This document shows, in pieces, positions 44,135-51,938 of a stretch of DNA of 51,938 nt; position 1 is the first letter of the stretch, and every line of letters starts with the position of its first letter. This DNA is from Nostoc linckia FACHB-104 (GTDB lineage: Bacteria > Cyanobacteriota > Cyanobacteriia > Cyanobacteriales > Nostocaceae). Where the stretch lies: the NCBI RefSeq assembly GCF_014696615.1, contig NZ_JACJQJ010000059.1, positions 1-51,938 on the forward strand, in the 5' to 3' direction. The notes under the pieces were generated by a model. That model saw only the letters and a list, made by a program, of their open reading frames with translations, was not told the DNA's origin and searched no databases. The position numbers were made by a program, and so were the translations under genes.

Positions 44135-46879
44135 ATGCGATCGCTCTTTGTTGTCTCAAGTTTAGTGAATCGCGTCTTGGTAAGTTTGATGCTGCCTTTA
44201 GGAATGATTTTTCTTGGCAACAGCTATGCTCATGCTCAGATGACATCTGATGGCACTATCAACACTAATATTAATTCTACTAATAATAATTTTACAATTC
44301 TTAATGGTATAGCTAAAGGAAATAATTTATTTCATAGCTTTAGTAATTTTTCTGTTCCTACAGGTGGTACAGCAACCTTTGATTTAGTCAACACACCAAA
44401 TATTACAAACATATTTAGTCGGGTGACAGGTGGGAATATTTCCCATATTGACGGGTTGATTAGCACAATCAATCACAATAACTCAGTCAGTTTATTTTTG
44501 TTGAATCCAGCAGGGATTGTATTTGGGCCGAATGCCAGCTTAAATATTGGCGGTACGTTTGTGGGGACAACCGCGAGTAGTATCAAATTTGCTGATGGGG
44601 TGGAATTTAGTGCGGTAAACTCCGCGACACCACCATTATTAACGATGAGTGTACCTGTGGGATTGCAACTAGGAGCTAATGCTGGAGGGATTCGCACCCA
44701 AGGTAACTCACCACCCAACTTCCTGTATGGTTCCCCTCAAATATTCAAGGCGGAAACTGTAGCGTTAATAGGTAGTGATATTGATATGAATCAGACCTAT
44801 TTGGCTAATCCTGATGGCAGAGTTGAATTATGGACATTGCGAAATGCTGAAGTAGGTTTAAATAATCAAGGCGGCTTACAACTAATTAGCCCTGCTGCGG
44901 CTGATTGGGGAAATATTTTGCTCAGACAATCCTCATATATCCAGACTAACGGCACGAATGGCGGAGCAATCAACATTCGGGGGCGAGGTTTGACACTTCA
45001 AGACGGTTCGCAAATCAGTTCCAGTACTGGAACCTTAGGAAAAGGGCAAGGAATCAACATTAAAACTACAGAATTTGTAGATTTGTTAGGCGCATCTGCC
45101 GCAAACCAATTTTCTACGCCCGGTTTACACACTAGCGTCATGGGGAATCAAGGTAGAGCCGGAGATATTACAGTCGAAACCGGGCGTTTACGTTTAGCCA
45201 ATGGAGCTTGGCTTGAGTCTACTCTGAGTTCTCCCTTCGACTTTATATCCTTTAGCCCCATCCCCAGTAATGACTCGAGAACGGGAGACATTAATATTAA
45301 AGCTGCAACTGTGGAAGTTACTGGTTACAATCGATTTCCTTATTTCTTTATAGGTTCTGATTTAGGTCTATACTTCGCTAGCGCTATTACTACTGTAATT
45401 AGCGGTGGTCACTCAAATGAAAGTGGCAAGATAACTGTTGATGCTCAAAGAGTGAGTCTGCTTGATGGTGGTTTTATTAGTGCAGATTTAATTGGCTTTT
45501 TTATCCCTGGTTTTTCTGAGTCTCCCACCATTGGCAAGTCTGGAGACATTTTGATTCGAGCCTCAGAGAAACTAGAGATTTCGGGAGTGGGCGTGGATGG
45601 CTCAAACAGTGCTGTGATTAGTTCAATTCAACCTTTTACAGTAGGACAAGCTGGCAATATTGTGATTGATACTGGGCACTTAGTGCTGTCAAAGGGTGGG
45701 GCTGTGGCTAATGATGTCACAGGAAGTGGTCAAGCGGGAAATATAGAGATTTATGCTCAGGATGTAGAAATTAGCGACCCAGTAATCAATACTTTTAACC
45801 AAGGGGTGAGTGGTATTACTGTGGGATTGGGTAAGGATGCTGTCGGTCAAGGTGGGACAATTAACCTGACAGCAGATAGCTTGCGTGTGTTCAACGGTGG
45901 ACAGATAACTTCCTCTAGTTTGGGTCAGGGATCTGCTGGTAGTGTTAACCTCAACGTTAAAAATATTGACGTAGAAGGAACTTCCCAAAGCATAATTAAT
46001 GGTAGTTATCTGCCCAGTGCGATCGCTGCATCCTCCGCTAATAGCTTGCCTGCGGGGTCTATCAATATCACATCAGATAGCGTGCGTGTTCAAAATAATG
46101 CAGTAATTACTGTAAGTAATACAGGCAATGGCGATGCAGGTAACCTCAATATTACAGCCAAGAACCTTTTCCTCGATAATAGCGCTAGCCTACGTTCTGA
46201 GGTGAATGGAGGTGGTCAGGGTAATATCGACCTCAATGTCAATGATGTTCTGCTATTACGGCATGGCAGTAAAATTATCACCAATGCTTTGGGTGCTTCC
46301 ACAGGGGGCAACATTAATATTAATGTCGGGTCGATGGTAGCTGTTCCCAGCGAAAACAGCGACATTTCGGCCAATGCTGTCTTAGGAAGTGGTGGTAATA
46401 TCCAAATTACCACTCAAGGTATCTTTGGGTTAGAGTTTCAAGCCCAACCCACACTCAATAGTGACATCACTGCCAGTTCACAATTTGGGCTGAGTGGCAA
46501 TGTACAAGTGAATACGATTGGTGTTGATCCAAATTCTGGTTTACTCGAACTACCAGAAAATGTTACCGATTCATCGCAGCAAATTGCTTCAGGTTGTGCA
46601 GCAAATACTGGTAGTACATTTGTGGCTACAGGTCGGGGTGGAGTACCTCAAAATCCGATGCAGGAAGTCAGCAGCGATCGCACTTGGTCTGATACTCGTG
46701 ATATCTCTACATATCGAAAAAATGGTGGAGTGACAGCACAAATACCGCAATTGCCAAAAACTCTTATGCAAGCTACTGCTTGGCATCGTCGCGCTGATGG
46801 CAAAATTGAGTTAGTAGCAGCACCATCTCCCGCAAATATACAGCCGCAGTTAACTTGTGCCGCAGTTTCTCAAAGTTAA
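44135..46879 (+). CDS. Two-partner-secretion exoprotein (filamentous haemagglutinin N-terminal domain)
   Basis: A large secreted or surface beta-helix protein (914 residues). The ATG at 44135 is preceded by AAGGAGG with a seven-base gap; the frame extends upstream to a TTG without support. Signal peptide to about residue 34 (ending SYAHAQ). TPS domain at about 36-280 with NNLFHSFSNFSVPTGGTATF, ITNIFSRVTGG and LFLLNPAGIVFGPNASLNIGG (NPAGI variant of NPNGI). Repetitive beta-helical repeats with GNI/GGNI/INITA motifs to about 820. The TpsB transporter is not in the window. Probable role: surface adhesion; target unknown. Confidence 0.92.
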   Translation: MRSLFVVSSLVNRVLVSLMLPLGMIFLGNSYAHAQMTSDGTINTNINSTNNNFTILNGIAKGNNLFHSFSNFSVPTGGTATFDLVNTPNITNIFSRVTGGNISHIDGLISTINHNNSVSLFLLNPAGIVFGPNASLNIGGTFVGTTASSIKFADGVEFSAVNSATPPLLTMSVPVGLQLGANAGGIRTQGNSPPNFLYGSPQIFKAETVALIGSDIDMNQTYLANPDGRVELWTLRNAEVGLNNQGGLQLISPAAADWGNILLRQSSYIQTNGTNGGAINIRGRGLTLQDGSQISSSTGTLGKGQGINIKTTEFVDLLGASAANQFSTPGLHTSVMGNQGRAGDITVETGRLRLANGAWLESTLSSPFDFISFSPIPSNDSRTGDINIKAATVEVTGYNRFPYFFIGSDLGLYFASAITTVISGGHSNESGKITVDAQRVSLLDGGFISADLIGFFIPGFSESPTIGKSGDILIRASEKLEISGVGVDGSNSAVISSIQPFTVGQAGNIVIDTGHLVLSKGGAVANDVTGSGQAGNIEIYAQDVEISDPVINTFNQGVSGITVGLGKDAVGQGGTINLTADSLRVFNGGQITSSSLGQGSAGSVNLNVKNIDVEGTSQSIINGSYLPSAIAASSANSLPAGSINITSDSVRVQNNAVITVSNTGNGDAGNLNITAKNLFLDNSASLRSEVNGGGQGNIDLNVNDVLLLRHGSKIITNALGASTGGNININVGSMVAVPSENSDISANAVLGSGGNIQITTQGIFGLEFQAQPTLNSDITASSQFGLSGNVQVNTIGVDPNSGLLELPENVTDSSQQIASGCAANTGSTFVATGRGGVPQNPMQEVSSDRTWSDTRDISTYRKNGGVTAQIPQLPKTLMQATAWHRRADGKIELVAAPSPANIQPQLTCAAVSQS

Positions 46880-47050
46880 TTTGCCTGAATCAATTAAATT
46901 ACTCAAAAGTCGATATCAATTTAAAAAAAGAAAAAGGGAAAAGGTTTTAATTTACTCTTTCCCCTTAGCTGTCTCTACGCCCTTAGGGACTTCCAAGTAA
47001 AAAAATATTCCATTGCTATTGTTCATTGTTGACCCTGTTAACTGTGAACC

Positions 47051-47071
47051 GTCAACAGTCAACAGTCAAAG
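47051..47071. repeat. Short STRR run (GTCAACA)
   Basis: GTCAACA, GTCAACA, GTCAAAG in phase. It lies in the 285-base gap between the exoprotein and DUF2231 genes, which also has C/T-rich low-complexity sequence and no gene. Confidence 0.6.
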
Positions 47072-47163
47072 ACTTGAACGGAATAATTTATTTTTTGGAG
47101 TTCCCTTAAATTTATGTATGAGGTTTCTCCCTTGCCCCCTGCTCCCTGCCCCTTGTCCTTTAA

Positions 47164-47715
47164 CTAGGGGTATCTTTTACTACCTGCGCCTACGACTCCT
47201 ATTTTGTGGCGATAGGAAAGTTCTGCTCCGAACCACCCAGAAAGGCTAGTTAAAGTTCCTACAACCAACGAGATTAACAATCCCCAAGGTAGTATGCGTG
47301 ACTCTATATCACCCAGACGGATCAGGAAATTAACAAGAGTCAAAACGAGGACAGAAACATTTAGTATCAAATGTGCCCAGCCAGCCTTGCGCTTGCGGAC
47401 TCGCTCTATTTTCATAAAGTCGCTGAGACCGATGAGTGCGGCTAAGACACCTCCCCCTAATCCTAGTCCGATTAACCAGAAGGAAGCCCTAGCCCAGAAG
47501 AAATCTTTGGTTAACCAGTAACCGAAATCACTTCCCAAAGCTGCGGCTAAAAAGGCTATGGGAAAGATAACGCTTAGAGGGTGTAGAGGATGACCTGCGA
47601 TCGCAACTGTACTGGGTACACCGCTATCAAGATATTCGCGATCGTCACTTTCAATAATTGGTGGAATATTGGGAAATGGTGTCGAGGTCGTTTGTGTATT
47701 CTCTGTAGTTTCCAT
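47164..47715 (-). CDS. DUF2231 membrane protein
   Basis: The 183-residue product has four hydrophobic segments (about 42-66, 78-98, 115-132, 141-161) and the family signature GHPLHPLSVIFPIAFL. DUF2231 proteins are predicted membrane proteins, often haem- or redox-associated. The N-terminal 35 residues are hydrophilic and Thr-rich. It follows the DUF2993 gene by 12 bases on the same strand, so they form an operon. Confidence 0.87.
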   Translation of the reverse strand: METTENTQTTSTPFPNIPPIIESDDREYLDSGVPSTVAIAGHPLHPLSVIFPIAFLAAALGSDFGYWLTKDFFWARASFWLIGLGLGGGVLAALIGLSDFMKIERVRKRKAGWAHLILNVSVLVLTLVNFLIRLGDIESRILPWGLLISLVVGTLTSLSGWFGAELSYRHKIGVVGAGSKRYP

Positions 47716-47727
47716 TATTTTAGTACC

Positions 47728-48480
47728 TTAATTTTCAGAAGAAGGAATTTGCTCAACATAAGCTTGAGCTTGGAGTATCAGTTTTCCTGGTTCTACCTTT
47801 AAACTGTTAACTTGCAAGGTCATTCCTTCCAAGTCAAAGTTGCTCAAGTTCAAAAGTTCACTGGTTTGATTTACCAAAGCTTTAGTGAGTTCTGGCGATA
47901 TTTCTTCACCTTGTCCATACTCGACATTTTCTAAAGAAACAGTTTTTCCGTTAGCACTAACACGGGGTACTGCTTCAAAATCTACCTTTTGTGTTTCGCC
48001 AGTTTCTACTAACAGGATGTCTGCATTGACTTTAACTTTTCCGTCGCCTGGTAGATGAAACTCTACATTTTGTGGGTTAATTGTTCTCGCTTCTCCATTG
48101 ACATTTATTTTTTGACTTTGAAGCTGAGACCGCACATAATCAGAGTTAAAAGCGCGGTTAATGTCTACTTCATTTAAAACAACTCGCGCACTTCCAACAG
48201 TAGGTTTTGTGAGTTCAATTTTGCCAAAAGCAACACTCAAAGGATTGATGGTGACACTTTGGATTTGCATATCCATTTCCTCCACTCGGAGGTCTTTTTG
48301 CATCACCATACCTTCTCCTTCAATGGAGACTGAATCTATCTGTCCCTGAACCAATTTGAGCGGATCAGTTTTAATATCTACTTCTAAATTTTCTACTTCA
48401 TCTAACTGGCTAGATAAACCAACTTCTGCCGCTTTATTCAGCGCTTGCTCTCCTAGCCCAGGACTTTCAGCCATGATCAT
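47728..48480 (-). CDS. DUF2993 protein (LmeA-like)
   Basis: The 250-residue protein resembles cyanobacterial DUF2993 proteins, a family related to LmeA/tubular lipid-binding proteins. Features are DEVENLEVDIKTDPLKLVQGQIDSVSIEGEGMVMQKDLRVEEM and QALNKAAEVGL. No signal peptide is evident. The first ATG at 48480 has GGAG five bases upstream and is preferred to the second (48474). The substrate or partner is unknown. First gene of the operon with the DUF2231 gene. Confidence 0.85.
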   Translation of the reverse strand: MIMAESPGLGEQALNKAAEVGLSSQLDEVENLEVDIKTDPLKLVQGQIDSVSIEGEGMVMQKDLRVEEMDMQIQSVTINPLSVAFGKIELTKPTVGSARVVLNEVDINRAFNSDYVRSQLQSQKINVNGEARTINPQNVEFHLPGDGKVKVNADILLVETGETQKVDFEAVPRVSANGKTVSLENVEYGQGEEISPELTKALVNQTSELLNLSNFDLEGMTLQVNSLKVEPGKLILQAQAYVEQIPSSEN

Positions 48481-48898
48481 GTAATCTCCGAATTTGACCC
48501 AAAAAGATGAATTACGAAACTTGAAAGATGAGCAAAATTAGTATTTTTTACACCTAAAAGCTACATAGATAAATATCTATTTTCCAGATTTATACTCCAT
48601 TTATAGACATATGGCGTAATTTTATACTTCATCTTTCATCCTTGATTATTCATCCTTCAATTGACTACCTTTGAGTCAATCTAGAAAATCGACGCAGAAA
48701 AATTATCTATCTAACGATGGAGTAAATATGAAGTAGCTATCTATCTAAAAGTAGAAGTATTAAATTATGAATATTTTTGAGGCTTTTCTACCCGAAGTTT
48801 TTAAAGTAATCACTCAAAAGAAAGAGGGAAGGATTCTCAGCAGTATGCAAACTTGATATTAGTGACAAATAAGAATTCTTTCTGAGGAGAACTGAATA
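48481..48898. other. Divergent intergenic region before the hemerythrin gene
   Basis: AT-rich, with C/T-rich CTTCATC-type low-complexity near 48630-48660. A 29-codon ATG frame at 48767-48856 has no good ribosome binding site and I do not call it. GAGGAG at about 48884 serves the next gene. Confidence 0.45.
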
Positions 48899-49951
48899 AT
48901 GGTAGCTAGTTTAGATGATACTAAACGGAATGCAATTGCCGTTAAACTGGCAGATATGAAAGCTCTGCAAGAGTTGGTTCTACAAAATGAACAGCAACTT
49001 TTACAGCAAGGTCTTGATTCCGAGATTGCTGACCGCATTCGGGATTTCATCAAAGACGATCAAAAGAACTTAGGTATTTTGGAAACTGTAATTGGTCAGT
49101 ACGGTATCCAAGCTCAACCCAGACAAACAGTTCAACAATTTATTGACAGAGCAAGGGAATTATTCCAAGGTTCTGAACTCAGTTTGTATGACAAAGTATC
49201 TCAGCATGAATTATTGAAGCATCAAATAGTAATGAGTGGTTTGATTGTTCACAAGGCTGCTCAAAAAGTTGGTGCTGACGTGATGGTTGCGATCGGGCCT
49301 TTGAATACAGTTAACTTTGAGAACCGCGCTCATCAAGAGCAGTTCAAAGGGATTCTAGAAATTTTAGGTGTTCGCGAACTGACTGGACAAGAAGCAGATC
49401 AAGGTATTTGGGCACGTGTTCAGGATGCTTTGGCCGCAGTTAGTGGTGTAGTAGGTAGCGCCGTTACCCAAAGCAGTGACAAAAAGGATATGAATATCCA
49501 AGATGTCATTCGTTCAGATCATGCCAAGGTAAATACTCTATTTACTGAACTGTTGCAAAGCAACGATCCCAAAAAGATTCAAGAGTACTTCGGTCAAATC
49601 TACAAGGATTTAACCGCCCACGCGGAAGCAGAAGAAGTAGTAGTTTACCCACGTGTACGCGCTTTCTACGGTGAGGGTGACACCCAAGAACTGTATGACG
49701 AGCAAGTTGAAATGAAGCGGGTGTTGGAAGAAATTAAAGCTATTAGCCCCTCTTCAGCTCAATTCAAAGATAAAGTCAGACAGTTGATGAATGACGTTGG
49801 CGACCATATCCGCCAAGAAGAAAGCACAATGTTTGCCGCTATTCGCAACAACCTCAGCAGCGAACAAACCGAACAATGGGCTACTGAATTCAAAGCCGCT
49901 AAGAAGAAAATTCAAGAAAGACTTGGCGTTGTCACCGAAGCTAACATCTAG
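48899..49951 (+). CDS. Hemerythrin-domain protein with N-terminal helical domain
   Basis: The 350 residues comprise an N-terminal part (about 1-190) of all-helical character with DDTKRNAIAVKLADMKALQE, perhaps distantly DUF892-like, and a C-terminal HHE domain (about 195-335). Diiron ligand pattern: RSDHAKVNTLF, DLTAHAEAEEVVVYPRV, YDEQVEMKRVLEEI and GDHIRQEESTMFAAI. Such domains bind O2, NO or iron; a stress or iron role is a family expectation. Strong ribosome binding site GAGGAG. Monocistronic with a clear terminator. Confidence 0.87.
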   Translation: MVASLDDTKRNAIAVKLADMKALQELVLQNEQQLLQQGLDSEIADRIRDFIKDDQKNLGILETVIGQYGIQAQPRQTVQQFIDRARELFQGSELSLYDKVSQHELLKHQIVMSGLIVHKAAQKVGADVMVAIGPLNTVNFENRAHQEQFKGILEILGVRELTGQEADQGIWARVQDALAAVSGVVGSAVTQSSDKKDMNIQDVIRSDHAKVNTLFTELLQSNDPKKIQEYFGQIYKDLTAHAEAEEVVVYPRVRAFYGEGDTQELYDEQVEMKRVLEEIKAISPSSAQFKDKVRQLMNDVGDHIRQEESTMFAAIRNNLSSEQTEQWATEFKAAKKKIQERLGVVTEANI

Positions 49952-49999
49952 TATGTCTTTAAGCCTTCTTTGGAAGCTAGTAAAGGTTAGTTAAAAACT

Positions 50000-50030
50000 A
50001 CTCCCAGCACCTCGGTGTTGGGAGTGTTTA
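50000..50030 (+). terminator. Rho-independent terminator of the hemerythrin gene
   Basis: ACTCCCAGCAC pairs with GTGTTGGGAGT across a CTCG tetraloop (one G-T pair), and GTTTATTTA follows. Confidence 0.85.
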
Positions 50031-50143
50031 TTTACAAATCGCCATAATTGCTTCTTTTATATTTTATTTAGCAAAAAAGCGATGCCTGTGGCGGGCTGTA
50101 CCAACGCACTTTATCAGGCGATCGCCTCAAGATAAACAAGATT

Positions 50144-51337
50144 TTAGGCCATTTGAGGAGACTGCCAATACTTATAAGCAGCATAAGCCATAGTCACCAC
50201 CCCAGTGATAATTGCAGATTCATCAACCTCAAATTCTGGATGGTGTAAGGGATGATTAATAATTCTATCTTTGTAGCCTACGCCCAAGCGGAACATTGAA
50301 CCAGGAGCGTGTTCTAAATAAACAGAAAAATCTTCAGCACCTAGGGAAGATTCCGGTAACACTTGCACGCGATCGCTACTCCAAGCTTCTTCTGCTGTTG
50401 ATTGCAATAATTGTGTCAGGGCATAATCATTTTGCACGCTGGGTACACCCTGGTGATAATTGACTTGATACTGGGCCCCATAGGAATGACAAACATGAGC
50501 CACAATTCTTTCAATCCAGTTGGGGAGATTAGCACGGGTTTCGGGGTGAAGCGATCGCACAGTTCCCAACAAACGTACTTTATCAGCAATGACATTGGGC
50601 GCTCTTCCACCAGTAATTTGCCCAATGCTCAATACTACAGGGCGGAGGGGGTTTTGTGTGCGGCTAATGGCTTGTTGCAATGCAGTAATCACCTGCGCCG
50701 CAATCCAAATTGCATCTATCGCCTCATGGGGACGGGCCCCATGTCCAGACTCACCAACAATGATAATCTCTAAATCGTCAGCCGCAGCAGTTAACGCACC
50801 ATAACGTATACCAATCGAACCTGCGGGTATAGAAGGGAAAACATGAACCCCCAATATTGCCGAAACTTTTTCCATTGCGCCATCTTTTACCATCCAGCTT
50901 GCGCCCTGGGCAATTTCCTCGGCTGGCTGAAATAAAAATCGGGTTTTACCGCCTAATTCTTCTGCTATTTGGGATAGTACCATTGCTGTCCCCAAACCCA
51001 CTGTAGTATGAACATCATGACCGCAAGCGTGCATCACGCCTTCAGCGCGAGAGGCATATTCCAAGCCTGTGCGTTCTTGAATGGGTAAAGCGTCCATATC
51101 AGTACGAATTGCCAATAAACGCTCATCACTACCATTACCTTGTAGTTCTCCAATCACACCGGTTTTACCAACACCTTCTTGCACATGAAGGCCACTAGAA
51201 GAAAGCACACCTGCAACAAAAGCAGATGTTTGGTATTCTTGACCGCTGAGTTCAGGGTGAGAGTGAATATGGCGGCGAATTTCAATCAGACGGGGTGCTA
51301 GTTTTTTGGCTAAATCTTTAATCTGGGTAAGAGTCAT
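50144..51337 (-). CDS. M20D-family amidohydrolase (IAA-amino acid/hippurate hydrolase type)
   Basis: Metallopeptidase-like cytoplasmic hydrolase of N-acyl amino acids. The 397-residue product has metal ligands Cys105 and His107 (HACGHDVH), Glu140-Glu141 (QPAEE), His165 (LGVHVFP) and the C-terminal His in INHPLHHPEFEVDE; HPELSGQEYQT is the family's opening. Lid dimerisation domain at about 175-290. I use the ATG at 51337; a TTG five codons upstream is unsupported. Monocistronic. Confidence 0.92.
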   Translation of the reverse strand: MTLTQIKDLAKKLAPRLIEIRRHIHSHPELSGQEYQTSAFVAGVLSSSGLHVQEGVGKTGVIGELQGNGSDERLLAIRTDMDALPIQERTGLEYASRAEGVMHACGHDVHTTVGLGTAMVLSQIAEELGGKTRFLFQPAEEIAQGASWMVKDGAMEKVSAILGVHVFPSIPAGSIGIRYGALTAAADDLEIIIVGESGHGARPHEAIDAIWIAAQVITALQQAISRTQNPLRPVVLSIGQITGGRAPNVIADKVRLLGTVRSLHPETRANLPNWIERIVAHVCHSYGAQYQVNYHQGVPSVQNDYALTQLLQSTAEEAWSSDRVQVLPESSLGAEDFSVYLEHAPGSMFRLGVGYKDRIINHPLHHPEFEVDESAIITGVVTMAYAAYKYWQSPQMA

Positions 51338-51938
51338 TGAACGTATTTTCAATAGTTTTAGCTTCTTATTTTAATTTAATGCTCAAAAAATGCTTAAAAG
51401 TCTTAACTTAAGTACTTTGAATCTATACTTAAGTATATTTTTGTACTCAGTGTCAATACTCAGTGAATGCTCAGTAGTTATCCTCTTATCTCTCTACCCT
51501 AAAGTTATTGGATAAAATATTCAAGTAAATTATAACCCTTACCTAGTAAGCATTCTAGCTATTTTAAATCCTATACCTACTGATTGAGTGAACACGAGAG
51601 CTAAATTATCCCCTTGCTGTATATAGGTTATAGGTCATTTTAGGCGGGAATGAGAGAAATGTGAGAAGCATTATCACTCAGTTATTGAGAATAAGTTGGA
51701 AAGCAGTACAAAGTTACTAGCTATATACCTATATTTCTCTATCCTCTCTAGTTATTAAAAAAGTTATTTAAAAACTTATTTAATAACTACAAACATATAG
51801 AACATAGGGAGACATATACTTTCATTTCCCCTAGTTGGTCAAACAAAACTTATTTCTTATAAGGTTTTGAGAGGCAATGCTATTAGCCTTTGCAATCATC
51901 ATTTTCGTATATCAAATTGAATTATCAAAATAATTGAT
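51338..51938. other. AT-rich right-end stretch, nothing coding seen
   Basis: About 600 bases without a plausible coding frame. The only structure is the dyad at 51751-51787: GTTATTAAAAAAGTT (51751-51765) faces AACTTATTTAATAAC (51773-51787), 14 of 15 matched, with a seven-base loop. Confidence 0.5.

Noticed and set aside
48767-48856. 29-codon ATG frame before the hemerythrin gene
   Set aside because: Too short, weak ribosome binding site and no terminator or similarity to support it.

Overview
The window is chromosomal DNA of a filamentous, probably heterocyst-forming cyanobacterium (Nostocales; Nostoc, Calothrix or Tolypothrix type). The evidence is the photosystem genes ycf4 and psb27, an NDH-1 ndhK-type gene, a CYP110-like P450, SLH-OprB porin and DUF928/DUF3318/DUF2993 families, very frequent HIP1 octamers (GCGATCGC), and arrays of heptamer-phased short tandem repeats (STRR: CCCCARt, TGACCCT, CAACAGT, ATGGGGA types) typical of that order. 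The zicK/zacK-like pair beside sphRS also matches the gene order I recall from Anabaena sp. PCC 7120.

Layout. 1-8000: ycf4, a cyclophilin lipoprotein, a ketoacyl synthase, a DUF928 protein, a CsaB-type pyruvyl transferase, a DUF2499/DUF3593 membrane pair and hisA. 7880-8860: a small-element region with a nested 145-nt imperfect palindrome, two basic mini-ORFs and TAGAGACG hairpins. 8852-14287: two paralogous coiled-coil genes (zacK, zicK) divergent from the phosphate regulators sphR-sphS-phoU. 15080-18706: a Crp-family regulator, an SLH-OprB porin with two hairpins behind it, a zinc-ribbon protein and a DUF3318 protein. 18790-23503: a polyprenol-phosphate sugar synthase (GT2-GtrA) divergent from two integral-membrane GT-C enzymes, probably one surface-glycosylation module. 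23597-33932: cofH, psb27, a GHL10 glycosidase-like protein, an alpha/beta hydrolase, dciA, tRNA-Ala(CGC), a methyltransferase-HAD operon, rtcB and an aldo/keto reductase.

33933-39440 is the most plastic part. It holds five 42-bp repeats, each carrying an invariant TGTCA-N4-TGACA dyad, a small hypothetical gene, a REP-associated tyrosine transposase with REP hairpins on both sides, speY (homospermidine synthesis), an ndhK paralogue without ndhC/ndhJ that abuts an acetyltransferase gene, a VOC protein and gene debris. 39441-51938: a P450, a LOG-like protein, a membrane-anchored unknown, DedA, an ABC-2 permease, a large two-partner-secretion exoprotein, DUF2231 and DUF2993 proteins, a hemerythrin-domain protein and an M20 amidohydrolase.

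No phage, CRISPR array, toxin-antitoxin pair or large biosynthetic cluster was seen. The observations most worth checking are the dyad array at 34151-34360, the three alternating ATAGTAC half-sites between zicK and sphR, the RAYT/REP unit, the nested palindrome after hisA, the solitary ndhK paralogue, and the hairpin that buries the start codon of the ketoacyl synthase.
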